From: Bremia lactucae
Taxonomy: Eukaryota > Oomycota > Peronosporomycetes > Peronosporales > Peronosporaceae
Direction: 5' to 3'
Length of the DNA stretch: 64,000 nucleotides
Assembly: GCF_004359215.1 (NCBI RefSeq)
Contig: NW_027152082.1
Span: 81,083 to 145,082, forward strand
The translations under genes were made by a program, and so were the position numbers. The notes beneath the pieces are model-generated. The model did no database searches. It saw only the letters and a list, made by a program, of their open reading frames with translations, and was not told the DNA's origin. Positions 53,910 to 63,890 of the stretch are shown here, in pieces. Each line of letters begins with the position of its first letter. Within the stretch, counting starts at the first letter, position 1.

Positions 53910-55294
53910 ATGACAATCAAGCGTGAGTCACAGACTCTGAGCACCTTCCCCGACGATGAGGGAATGGTGGACTTTGAAAGTCACTCTCAATCAGAGGAGG
54001 AGGAAAAGGAGCGGCGTTCGCTCACGCCTTCTCCTCCGGACGAACGTCGGCGAGCCCCGAATCCGTTCCCAGAACGTGGTGCCGCTGATGTCTTAACTGC
54101 ATTGAGCAGGACACGGGACCCTGAGTCCAACATAATTACGAATCCGCTCGATGAAGAGCAAGAACAGATAGTTCTCAAAGAGGAAACAGCTGGTCGTCGA
54201 GCTGCCGAAATAGCGAAAGCTAAGGCTCATAGTGAATATAGATTCACTCCGCTTAGTGCGGACGAGCGTCTCAAAGAGATAGCGGGTCATAGCTTGGCCA
54301 TCTGGATCTCTGGTGACCCGGCGAGGACGCCGGAGGAGATCGCTGCCCGCGACGCTCTTCATGAGCAATACCTTATGCCAAAGGTAATGACGCGAAGCCA
54401 GAATCTGACGCGTTTACGTGATCAAGCCCGTGGGCTTCGGTGACCTTCATGAGGGAAATTCCGATCGTTTTGTTTCCAAACGAAACAAGGAGTGAAAACG
54501 AAGTCTCATTTGAGAACTGGGTCCACCGGGCCCGCAAACTTCGTAATATCTGGAATATCAGAGAGTCTGCGGATGTGGCTGATGTTCGCTTGAAACAGAA
54601 GCTTCGCTACGACTTCGCTAAGCTTAAGGCCAAAGGCCAGTTACGTTCGGCATTTATGCCACAAAACGAAAAAAGGCCTAGCCTATATTTTAGTGCTTCG
54701 GTTGACCGTGCAATCAAGGATCGAAGCCGCACTGAGGCTTTAGATCCACCTAATCCCACGTTTAGTGGTGGGAAGCGTCGTTTGACGTGAGTTGACCCTG
54801 AGCTTGGCGCTCAAAAACGTCAACGGCGTACGGGCAATCTTGCCGAAGAGGTACCTCGAACTCCCAAGAGGTTTCAGAAGAGGGGTACCCTAGCCACTTT
54901 ACCAGATACTGGTATTAACCCTCACGACGACGTCGCTTTAAAACTTTCTCCACATGAAACTGAAGGTTCTGCCGCGCAACAAGCAGCGGGGGAGGGGGCC
55001 GAAATTTTGGAGGAAGCATTTGATGCTCTACGGCACGAGGTGCAACTTCTTCGTGAGGTCCTTGCTCGGGTTAAGAGCTCTTTTGAGGCGGTTCTGGACC
55101 GTCTTTCGACGCTGGAGCGTCAGCAGCCTCGTTTAAAGGGCCAGTTGGATATCCTGGTGAGGATGCAACAATCTGCGGCACGACCGCCTGTCTCGGCGCA
55201 AGCGCCTTCAAGTCCACGTGGGAAGAGTTTGATATGGCTTAAGCAAACCAACGTAAAACACTGGGTGTGTACGCAGCTTGCTACGAAGGTTTAG
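53910..55294 (+). CDS. Antisense ORF of family B, best-preserved copy
   Basis: From the ATG at 53910 an open frame of 178 aa runs to the TGA at 54441: an acidic, charged start (TIKRESQTLSTFPDDEG, SEEEEKERRS), Pro-rich PSPPDERRRAPNPFPERG, then helices (EEQEQIVLKEETAG, AAEIAKAKAHSEY). A second frame begins at the ATG at 54449 (MREIPIVLFPNETRSENE, WVHRARKLRNIWNI, LKQKLRYDFAKLKAKGQLR) and stops at 54790; a third, 55007-55294, is a coiled coil (EAFDALRHEVQLLREVLARV, STLERQQPRLKGQLD). In copy 1 the first two parts are in one frame apart from a stop. It ends overlapping the integrase C-terminus, tail to tail. No known family recognised. Confidence 0.6.
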
Positions 55295-56165
55295 CGTATA
55301 AGCTAGGCCCTTCTTAACCACGACCGTAAATGGCCCAATAAAACGCGGGCACAATTTGGTCTTGAATACCGCGGAAACCAAGTTGGTAGGTAAGTTTTTA
55401 GCGTTTAGTAAAACTCGGTCTCCGACCATAGAAGAATTAATACAGCTTCTGCCTTTGGCATCTGCTTGTTCTTTTTGTCTGTCGTGGCTATCAGCCATCG
55501 TATCCCTTAGATGTCTTAAGACACTAAATCGCGTCGCGAGAAACTCGCTTACTTGTTTCCGAACGGTAACAGAGCTGATATCAGCAAGCCTATCGGCCAA
55601 TTCCCCCCACAAAGCCCTGAACCACGCAGTGGTATCGTTAATGGAACGCGCGGGTGGGTAAGACCGTTTACAAGATCGGAGTATAGCCTGTAGAGGCATG
55701 AACAGCGTTATTTAACGCAAATTCTACTACTGGGAGCATTGAGCTCCAGCGCTTTGGTGTCTGAGCACACACGCTGCGTAAAACGTCTTCAACTACGCGA
55801 CGGCCGCTAAGTAAGCCAATTTGCTCAAACGGTCAACAAAGACCACTATACTGGAGTTACCGGCTGAATCTTTCGGTAGCCCAAAAACAAAATTCATACT
55901 AATGGAATCCCGTGAACCTATGGGGACGGGAAGACTCGCCAGTGCGCAGCAGCATGTGCCGAGGGCTTAACCCGTTGGCACGTTTCGCATATGTGCTGAC
56001 CCATTTATAAAGTTTGGGCCACCAATAACTCTGGCTTATAGAGCCGTAGGTCTTTTCTCTACCGAGATGGCCACCAAGGACAGTATCGTGTGCCTCATAG
56101 GGGATTCGGTACTTCAAATCCCCATCACACGGATGATCCGCAGCGTCCGTGCAATACAGCAACAG
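55208..56165 (-). pseudogene. Family B copy 2 integrase with catalytic core deleted
   Basis: Zinc-binding domain at 56110-55960 (YEAHDTVLGGHLGREKTYG). Core start near 55860 (VVFVDRLSKLAYLAAV in one frame). At about 55803 the sequence jumps to VEDVLRSVCAQTPKRW-like sequence: the second catalytic Asp and the Glu are missing. The C-terminal domain at 55699-55208 is open (DRQKEQADAKGRSCINSSMV, PRFIGPFTVVVKK). Confidence 0.75.
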
Positions 56166-56640
56166 GTCGTTATCGATAAAAAATCGATGTAACCTTGCAC
56201 GAAACGTGCCGACACTTTAGAACGTGATTCAGTGCTCTTCAGAGCTCGTAGCAGAGCTACACACGGTTCATCCTGGGCGTAAGCCGAACGGATTAATTCA
56301 GAAATAGGCGACATTATTGTTGTTAACTGAGAGAGATCATTATCCTGCCTGCGTGATAACGCATCGGCCAAAGCATTCTGCTTGCCAGGCTTATACTTCA
56401 CCTCGAAGTTGCACTCGGCGAAAAAGGATAGCCATCGCGCCATTCTCTGTCATTAACTGGGTAGTTCTATTCCGCAGCTTTAAGCTGTCTAGACTCGAAC
56501 GCAATAACACATTAACGTTCACGCCCATCAACATCTGTTTGCAACAGAGCACTGCCAATGGCAAAATCCGAAGCGTCACAGACGACACTGAAAGGTCAAT
56601 TTGGATTTGGCAGTGACAGACTCGGGGCATGAATACGACT
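56114..56640 (-). pseudogene. Family B copy 2 RNase H
   Basis: 56443-56114 reads ARWLSFFAECNFEVKYKPGK, NALADALSRRQDNDLS. The catalytic TDHASL part is lost: compared with copy 1 a segment is missing at about 56450. The first-aspartate region (FSVVCDASDFAIGSALL-like) lies at about 56600-56530 in another frame. Confidence 0.7.
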
Positions 56641-57440
56641 ATCCTTAACTGCTTGATAAGCATTATGTTCTGTGCTAGTCCCGCACCATTCTGTGTTTAA
56701 GGAGATTAGATAATTGCCTAGCAATATCAGCGTATTTGCTATATTTGCGTAATTGGCGAGACCTAACTGCTTCCGCAAATTCTTTTAGTTTTTAGGAACC
56801 AGCCTCTATATTTGCGTAATTGGCGAGACCTAACCGCTTCCGCAAATTCTTTTAGTTTTAAGGAACCAGCCTCTACTATGGCTTTTACCTTAGCGGGATC
56901 CACTCTAAGGCCTCGCTTTCCAATGAAGCATCCTAAAAAGGAATTTCGTCTGCGCCAAAAATGCATTTAGATGCATTGGCATACAATTTGTTTGTGCGCA
57001 TGCACTCGAACACTGCTCGCAAATGGTCTAAATGGTTGTTCATATCCGACCGACCCTGCTCCGCACGACTATGGACAAAAATGTCATCAAAATAAGTCTG
57101 TGCATAACCTCGATGAGGGCAAAACAGTTGCGTCACTAGACGATTAAATGTTGCCGGGGCGTTGGAAAGCCCTTGTGGCATAACCAGCCACTCCAATAAC
57201 ATACCGCTTGGGGTGCTAACCGCTGTAAGCGGGATATCGCTAGCTCGCATGAGCAAGTGGTAGTAACCATCGACTAAGTCCAATGCACTGTACATTGTAC
57301 ATACCACCATATTATTCTGAAGAACATCCTTTCTAGGAATGGGGGTTTGTGCTGGTATAGTGGCAGCAATTAGCTTTTCTAGACGAAGCTGTCGTGGATG
57401 ACACAAAAGCTGCACTTAGTGCGCGAAATGGGTCATCGAT
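56600..57440 (-). pseudogene. Family B copy 2 reverse transcriptase
   Basis: 57415-56933 is a long open frame: AATIPAQTPIPRKDVLQNN, YSALDLVDGYYHLLMRASDI, LTAVSTPSGMLLEWLVMPQG, SNAPATFNRLVTQLF, then YAQTYFDDIFVHSRAEQGRS with an intact YFDD catalytic box, and YANASKCIFGADEIPF. This is the best-kept reverse transcriptase in the window. The first part (fingers) is in another frame upstream and the thumb contains a tandem duplication. Confidence 0.85.
56740..56873. repeat. Tandem duplication of 67 bp in family B copy 2
   Basis: TATATTTGCGTAATTGGCGA at 56740 and 56807, nearly identical over the whole unit. Copy 1 has a single unit at about 35670, so the duplication arose after the copies separated. 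It repeats an LGLANYANIAN-type peptide at the end of the reverse transcriptase. Confidence 0.85.
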
Positions 57441-57559
57441 CCTTAAACATCCTACGAATCCCTTTTATTCCGTATTAAGGAATTCCAAGATGTGGTATGT
57501 AATAACCCACCATCTGTTTTACCTCCGGATAGAGGTGTTCGTCATGAAATTGACTTGGT

Positions 57560-58870
57560 TCCGGGAAAGTGCGGATGAGTTTAACTCAACCATACGTCGA
57601 ATGACCATTATTTCAGATAAGTCACCAGCTTTTAAGGCTCGACCCCGCACTCATCAATAGACATTTCGTCTAGCTCTAAAAGAGCATGTAACGAAGAAAT
57701 TTCCGCAAGGCTAACTTCCCCCTCAATGTTACCGGTTACGCCATTTACAAGCGTGTGTAATTCACACGAATCACTTTGTGAGGGTATAAACGCTTCGCGT
57801 CTTCCCTGTCTTGGAGTAGAGACAATACGCCTCTTAGAGGCCGGGACATTCACGTCCCCAAATTTATCAGCCGTATTGGTTCTTACCAGACATGGTGTCT
57901 AATTCGATATCCAACAAGAAGTTAGGTAACTCAACTTCCTTTACCAGCGAACGTTTACGTGTCGCTTCACGTGCATTAGGAGGGTTTGACCCAAAATGCC
58001 CTGGCGAACCGCCAATGGTGTCACTATTGACACTCAGTATGGTGCCACCTCGGCCGACCACACTCGGTGGACTTAGACGTGCCACTCCACATATCCCAGG
58101 GATATTGCACCCTTGAGGTCCTGGCGATCTGCCAACAGTGTCACTACTGACACTCAGTATGATGCCACCTCGACCGACCATACTCGGGTGGCTTAGACGT
58201 GCCACTCATTCCACGTATCTCAGGGACATTACACCCTTGATGACTCAGCCTTAAGTCAACAATGCTTTCAGCATTCAGTGAATCGTTATTATAACGAGTG
58301 TCACTCGACGGAGTACGTGCCGTTCCACTTATTTCTGCTAAGTACCAGCTCAGAATTAATGTTTATAACATTACAGTTTATGAACTCAGACATGCCAATG
58401 TCTAAAACACTGACAGACTCATTCAATGATTCGCGCCAACAGCGCTTCTGTTGCCTAGCAAAGGTGGGTTCATGACTCTCCAAAACTTTGCTAGGAACAT
58501 TGCGCGTAGCGCCTAAGGTCTTAGACCTCCAATCGATTTATGGCTCATGGCGTTCAAGCCTGGCCATACCAAGGATGAGATCATATCTTGAATCCAAATC
58601 AAGGACGAGACATCGTTCCATATTGTCAAAGTCCAGAAACGTTATACATAAGTTCAATGGAACTTTAGGAACAGTGATGCGAGTCCCAGTCGCTAAGCGA
58701 ACAGTAATTGTATCACTTTATGCGCTTTAAGCGCCTCAACGTATAGTTGACTTCCTTCGAAGGAAAGGCGTCGATCATAACTGCAAGACGCTCCTGAATC
58801 AATTAAATTGACCAGGGCTTATCAAAGCCCTTCACAGTCGCTTAAGCGACTAACAAGCCAGGCTTGTACT
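57560..58870 (-). pseudogene. Family B copy 2 protease and repeat-bearing linker
   Basis: Near 58830-58790 the minus strand reads LIDSGASCSYDRRLSFEG with the catalytic DSGA; after frame changes RYDLILGMARLERHEP (about 58590-58540) completes the RVP_2 fold. Downstream follows the linker with 120-bp units (58001-58120 and 58121-58245), coding for repeated VGRGGTILSVNSDT-type segments, then a stretch shared with copy 1 ([16 protein letters not shown]). Confidence 0.7.
58001..58245. repeat. Two units of a 120-bp tandem repeat in the linker
   Basis: Each begins CCTGGCGAwCyGCCAAyrGT and holds GTGTCACTA and CACTCAGTATGrTGCCACC, GACCAyACTCGG and a conserved tail ACACCCTTGA. The unit length (multiple of 3) keeps the reading frame, so the encoded linker varies by whole repeats. 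The same unit occurs in copy 1. Confidence 0.8.
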
Positions 58871-58879
58871 CACGCCCCG

Positions 58880-59940
58880 TGCCATTGCGCACCGAGCTAA
58901 TTGGGGCGAGGTCCTGTTTATTCACACCTCCTGGAGGTTCAACAGAGCCTAGGTCTTCCCCAGTGAGGCGCCCCGCACCTACTGGGTATCGACGTTTTCC
59001 CGCACCGTACCAGATCTCTGGTATAGGTCGGAGTTGGAGCTCTTTCGAGCTTTACGCGAATTTCGAAGAGGGCAGGCAGGGCGTAAATGTTCTGTGCTTC
59101 CGCACATATAACATCACGGATGGTCCTATGCTGTTCCACAGCTTGAAGTGCCTCTTCTCCTTCCTCAACTAGGCTTAAACCCATAGGTTCCGCTCTGTTA
59201 GACGGCACTAATGTGCTCGAAGAGCTTATTCCGTAAACAGACGTGCTAACGCGAGCAGACTTAAAGTCGAATTCAGCGCGTAGCGCTATGGCAACTGCCT
59301 CTTCAAACGTAGCCAAATGAGATTGGAACAACTCCGTCCAGGCAACGACCTCATTGAGACCCCCCATAAAGATGGTCACTACAATTGCTTCTTGCACCGA
59401 ATCTTGATGCATAGATGCAATGAGAGTTCTCAACTCCTGAACAAAGTCCCCTAGGGTTCGTTTACCCTGTCGAGTCGCTAGGAGCCGTGCTCGCATGCGA
59501 AAAGCCTGATCAGGCGGTGCAACGTGCTAGTCATTTGCTGTCTTAACGAATCCTATGAAGGAAAAGCGTCGTTTGCGGACGCACTGCACGATAGTACCCA
59601 CTCCATCGCTCTACCTTCGAGTTTGGAAATGGCCATAGCCATCTTTTGACGTTCTGTTAAGAACAAGGCGGAATCAATGGACATCTCCATCTGCTTAAAC
59701 CAAAAAGTGAGATTTATCCCTCTTTTACCTCAAATGTCTTCACATTTACAGTTAGAAGGCGAGCCTCCAGCTCTGAGTCAGGTACAGAGATGTACCGGGT
59801 TGGCATAGAAGCCGCTAAATGGTCCTGTACCTGACCGATCAGGGAGGCTTCATACCGCATGAAGGCTTCAAGCCTTGCATGCAGGACCTCTGGTCCCTGG
59901 GTGATAATGGACTCCACATGTTTAAGCCCCAATAAAGTTT
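58880..59940 (-). pseudogene. Family B copy 2 gag (pseudogene)
   Basis: 59932-59714 gives the N-terminal region (KHVESIITQGPEVLHARLEA, GQVQDHLAASMPTRYISV). A segment with NLTFWFKQMEM-like gag core follows in another frame. 59496-58939 gives RARLLATRQGKRTLGDFVQE, QEAIVVTIFMGGLNEVVAW, LFQSHLATFEEAVAIALRAE. The zinc knuckle seen in copy 1 is disrupted by a frame change near 59110. Confidence 0.75.
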
Positions 59941-60055
59941 TGAGCTTGTCTTAGGCTGCGCGTTGCGCCTCCGAAAGCTCTGGAATCTCTTTTATTTCAG
60001 TGAGAAATTAGTATTGTAATGACCTAGGCATAGATTGACTACGAGTGCTACCAAG

Positions 60056-60549
60056 TGTAGCGGAGCTACCTCGCTCCTGAAGTCGGAGGAAGACTTATAG
60101 ACTCAGAGAAATCTCTTAGTTTTATAGAACTAATGGGTTTAACAACTCAGTAAGTCGTACAAGATATTTAAGCTTAACTAACCCTATTTCAAGGGATTCA
60201 GGGCAACTAGGCTTGCGCAGTGATCTGTAAGAGATAGAAGCGTTTCTAAGGTACTCTTGTACTTCTATCTCTTACAGATCACTGCGCAAGCCTTAGGATG
60301 GCACTAAACGTTTTAAGATCAAAAAGGAAAATGCACTTTAATATATTATTTTAATCTAAAACCTTACCTTAGCTAATTTAAAAATAGATTTCGGCCACCA
60401 GATTTATATCTGGCGGATACCATATGTGTTACCCATAATAAATGGGATTTAAACAATTAACTATGTTAAAATAGGATAAAAGGGTATTTTACCCAATAAG
60501 TTCAAGTGTGCCACAACAACGGTTCTCCTCTGATGTGTGCCCCATTACA
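60056..60549 (-). repeat. Family B copy 2, 5' LTR with internal inverted duplication
   Basis: Matches the family B LTR except that about 50 bp of the normal sequence is replaced by an inverted copy of the neighbouring stretch: 60209-60240 and 60262-60293 are exact reverse complements over 32 bp with a 21-base loop. Confidence 0.85.
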
Positions 60550-60680
60550 GTAACGATGCGTAATTAAAAGTTGGAATTGAAATAAAACCAACAAGTGCTA
60601 ACTTACAGAAAGATACATAGTAGTACTTTATGGAATTCTACATCAGTCACTAAAGGGATTGTTGTTCAAGGGTGAGGATG
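60550..60680. other. Unassigned spacer
   Basis: 131 bp with no recognisable content between the family B LTR and a family C LTR. Confidence 0.4.
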
Positions 60681-61159
60681 TTGTGACGGTATGTCCCGTT
60701 ACTTAAATATTATTTCCTATGAAAGGGGATAAGTAATATTATTTCCTTGAGAGAAATAAATAAAGAAGTACAAAATTATTATCTTTTAGTAGTTTGACTT
60801 AATGATTTTATATTACCAAAATTGGTAATATTGACGCAATAGGACATAAGTTCTACTGGTTGATTGATTCAAGTTTAATCTAACCCCACCAATCGTTATA
60901 AGACGCGATTTGGCGTCGTGCAAGGAGGCGCATTGCATAGTTAGTTGCTAATATATTAAAACAAATATATTAGATAGAAGGTTGTTATGAAAGAACTTAA
61001 ATAATTAATACAGTTTTACTATTTCCCTATTTTAAAGCAATAGAAGTTACCTTCCTCTGCAAGTCGTGTACGTGAAGTAGTCGAGGCGCCCCACCTTCAC
61101 TGTAATCAGTCTAGGTTGACTAGAACTGTTATCAGTACTAGCAAAAGGTGCCCGTTACA
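60681..61159 (+). repeat. Solo LTR of family C (479 bp), uninterrupted
   Basis: Starts TGTGACGGTATGTCCCG and ends GGTGCCCGTTACA. It is the reference copy for family C here; the interrupted copy at 24716/32050 and the truncated one at 51750 align to it. Flanks GATGT and GTCCG do not match as a target duplication, so its origin may not be a simple solo event. Confidence 0.8.
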
Positions 61160-61784
61160 GTCCGCACACTGGTCGTTGAATTGGTGAATGAGAGGACTGA
61201 AGCGGCGCATCATAGACGGCTCGCTGTCCCTTGTTCCTTCCTTTGAATGTAAAATCGACCTCAAAAAAGGGGGATGGGTTAACGGTCTAACTGCCTTATG
61301 TTACACGCCCTTTAATAACACTTAACGGGAAGGTCAGTTCATTCGTGTAGCGGTAATTTGCCTATCACTCGGGTGAGGTTTACATAGTGACACCCTTGTG
61401 TATGTGATGCACACAGGGGCATTCACATCAAATAGGATACCGTCTGGGACTGACGTCATCTCCGAGCCGACGTATTAAAAAAGGCGTTTGTCAGTTCGAG
61501 ATGCACGTCTACAGAGATGGCATCTAATCATTGGTAAAAAAGAGGCTTCATAACTAATTATATTAAATAAAAATCAGTCTTCAAAGATAACAAGTGCGCA
61601 CGAGAAGACGGTCAACTGCTACTGCGGCGAACTTGTTTTAAGGTACAAAGTTCGTTGTGTGAGGTCGCTTAGGCACCAACCAACTACCTCACTGCAGTGA
61701 AAGAAGACGGTCAAACAGCTTCCTCGCTGTGCTCGAAGGTGTGTGCCTGGTAGTTGGAGACCGCTTAAGAAGCGCCCGCCTAAA
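61160..61784 (+). repeat. 3' end fragment of a family D element with LTR
   Basis: 61160-61277 corresponds to the sequence before the family D 3' LTR, including the purine tract AAAAAAGGGGGATGG. The LTR follows from about 61278 (GTTAACGGTC) to about 61784, with more changes than the other copies. Confidence 0.65.
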
Positions 61785-62153
61785 AATAAGCTCTACAAAA
61801 AATTTGCAATTCTGCATAAAGTGCGACTTAAAAGCAACATTCGAGACTGTGGTTATCATGCAATTGCTCACCTGCTAAACTTGGATGCTTTGCGGTAAAT
61901 TGACAGCATTTTTTAGAACGCCTTTGATGAAATGAAAAACTAGCTAAGTTGGGAAAGCAATGGAAACACCAGTAACCAACTGGTTTGCTTCTCCTGAATG
62001 TGCTTTTCTTGCAGCTACCTGCTATTCAAGGCAAGTGGTTATTTTGACTGAAAATGGATCGGAACTTCTTTTATGAGTATCAAATGGAGAGGAGTTAATA
62101 CTTTCGCATGCCGATAGTAAGCACTGGTAAGCTGTTTAACTGCACACTGGTGC
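61785..62153 (+). pseudogene. OTU-like protease fragment, second copy
   Basis: The plus strand reads RDCGYHAIAHLLNLDAL at about 61845-61895, resembling the catalytic Cys block of OTU proteases. After a break it reads TPVTNWFASPECAFLAATCY, then SRQVVILTENGSELLL and LSHADSKHW, resembling the middle and His-bearing end of the domain. It lies between two family D LTRs in opposite orientation. Related to the fragment at 23399-23581, but not close enough at the DNA level to call the same element. Confidence 0.45.
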
Positions 62154-62684
62154 TGTAGGCGGGCACGTCGTAATGCGGCCACTCTCCACTTAGACACATA
62201 CCCTAGCACAGCGAGGAAGCGGTTTAACCAGCTTCTCTTGCGTGCAGTGAGGTAGTTGTGGTGGGCGCGTTAGCGACCTCATTCAACGCACTAAGTACTG
62301 TAATTAAGTGTCGTCAGGGCAGCGGTTATCCGGCTCCTCGTGCGCACTTACTAAGTAGAAAGTAGTTTTCAGACTGATTTATATTTAATAGCATTAAATA
62401 TAAATACCTATTTTTACCAATCAAAATGTCGTCTCCATAGATAACACTAATATGTATTGCGAGCCTACCTTTCTAGATACCTCGCGTAACTGATGACGCT
62501 AGCCGTCATCCCTCCTAATGTGAATGCACCCATGTGCATCACATACACAAGGGTTGGTCACAAATGTGAACCACACCCGAGTGGTGGGTCTAATTACTTC
62601 ATTTAAGTAACTGACCATCCCCTTAAGTACACTAAGTGTACTTGACGGGGACTGTGTAACATTAGGCAACTTTAGCCCGTTTCA
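62154..62684 (-). repeat. Family D copy 2, 3' LTR (531 bp)
   Basis: Reverse complement of the LTR at 24872-25410 with scattered changes. Its first base pair triplet is altered (TGAAAC instead of TGTAAC). Confidence 0.85.
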
Positions 62685-62814
62685 TCATCCCCCTGTAAGA
62701 ACGAATTTACATCTTAAATTTGTCAAAGAGGAGCGAGGAACTGCGAGCAGCTTTACGCGCCGCTAGTTTACTCAATCACTCTAGCGACCTGTGTTTCCAT
62801 ACACGGCGCCAAAG

Positions 62815-63880
62815 ATGCCACCTAAAAGGGGCCACGTTGGTGGTTCTTCTGCGAAGACGCCCACTCAACCTCGCACTAAACGCACGCGCCACGTTAACTC
62901 GCCGGCCGCGTCTAATGCCTTAGTCGAAACGCCGACAGCTACTGCTGCTGTTGCGTTAACGGGGCTAAAGGATCCATCCTACTTTAAAAAGTGAGGAGGC
63001 TGATCCGTCGCTCATTGACGACTTCAATGAGTCGAAACCGTTGCCGTCACCTCATAGTAGTGATGCGGGAACGAGCTCATGAGGAAGGATGATGGCGCAT
63101 TATTGCCCATCCAAACTTCTCTCATGGCTCACAACATGGAGACACCAACAAGTACGAATGCTGTATCGTCTTCTGCGCTGGGTAGCGCAGCGACAGGTTA
63201 TGAGAGCGCTGCTTATAAAGGCGTAGCTGCTTCTCTTTTGGGTATAACCACAACGCCTTATGCTCAGACCAAGATTCATAATGGCTCTGACAGAGAATTC
63301 GGATTCTACAGCTCCACGGACGACACGTGAACGTGCTCAGTCGGTGTCACAAGCCAGTCGTTTAGAACGTGGCTATATGACGGGTGGCATATCGCTAATG
63401 CCCCTCCATCTAAATGGCCTCGTTTAAATGGGCCAAGAGCGTCGCTCCTGGAGCGCGCTCTAGACGCACATAATTATTATGGCGCCTTTAAATCATGGAG
63501 GGCTCAGGGAAAATCGCTTGGGCGTATTTTTCCGATTCGGGTCGTGTTGCGTTTGAATCAAACGCCCGACCCATACGAGCCGAAATTCCTTCGCCGCATT
63601 CATCCGCATTCCGATGCGATGAAACAGCGGTCGCAGCTAATCAACTTCGCCCGCTTGCGTGTGAAAGAAATCATGGGCGGTACTAAACCCCCTGTTTTTT
63701 CTCACAACGCTACTTCTGCTAGTCCATTTGAGACTAGCGAAGAGGCCTCAGCTGGTGCTCCTTTTCATAGGCAGCCACCAAGCCGGGCACATCAATACGT
63801 AGGGTATCGATCGTTGCCCAAGAGTCAAAACTCTTCGGGTAACCTTTCCATTGGACGAGGATCTGATACCTTTGCCTCAC
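62815..63880 (+). pseudogene. Antisense ORF of family D, copy 2
   Basis: From the ATG at 62815: MPPKRGHVGGSSAKTPTQPR, a Lys/Arg cluster, an Ala/Thr-rich stretch to a stop at 62992, then KDDGALLPIQTSLMAHN (from 63079), a stop at 63328, then a frame open to the window end: ASLLERALDAHNYYGAFKSW, RIFPIRVVLRLNQTPDPYE, DAMKQRSQLINFARLRVKE and ASPFETSEEASAGAPFHRQ. It matches copy 1 (31230-30176) at protein level throughout, despite clear DNA divergence. The last part overlaps the chromodomain on the other strand. No known family recognised. Confidence 0.6.
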
Positions 63881-63890
63881 GGAACCGTGG
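63760..63890 (-). pseudogene. Family D copy 2 chromodomain
   Basis: The minus strand reads RYQILVQWKGYPKSFDSW, then TLRIDVPGLVAAYEKEHQL, a complete-looking chromodomain core and its C-terminal helix, better preserved than copy 1. Upstream on the minus strand (towards 64000) the linker reads PPALMDAGGNQRFLV, as in copy 1. Confidence 0.8.

Larger units (their letters stand above)
53316..60549 (-). mobile_element. Family B Ty3/Gypsy retrotransposon, copy 2
   Basis: LTRs at 53316-53798 and 60056-60549, with purine tract complement at 53799-53812 and primer-binding site TGGTAGCACTCGTA as the complement next to 60056. On the minus strand: gag, protease, repeat linker, reverse transcriptase, RNase H, integrase (core deleted), then the plus-strand antisense ORF. 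It lies within family C gag. The flanks GCCAG and GTAAC do not match as a target duplication. Confidence 0.88.
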
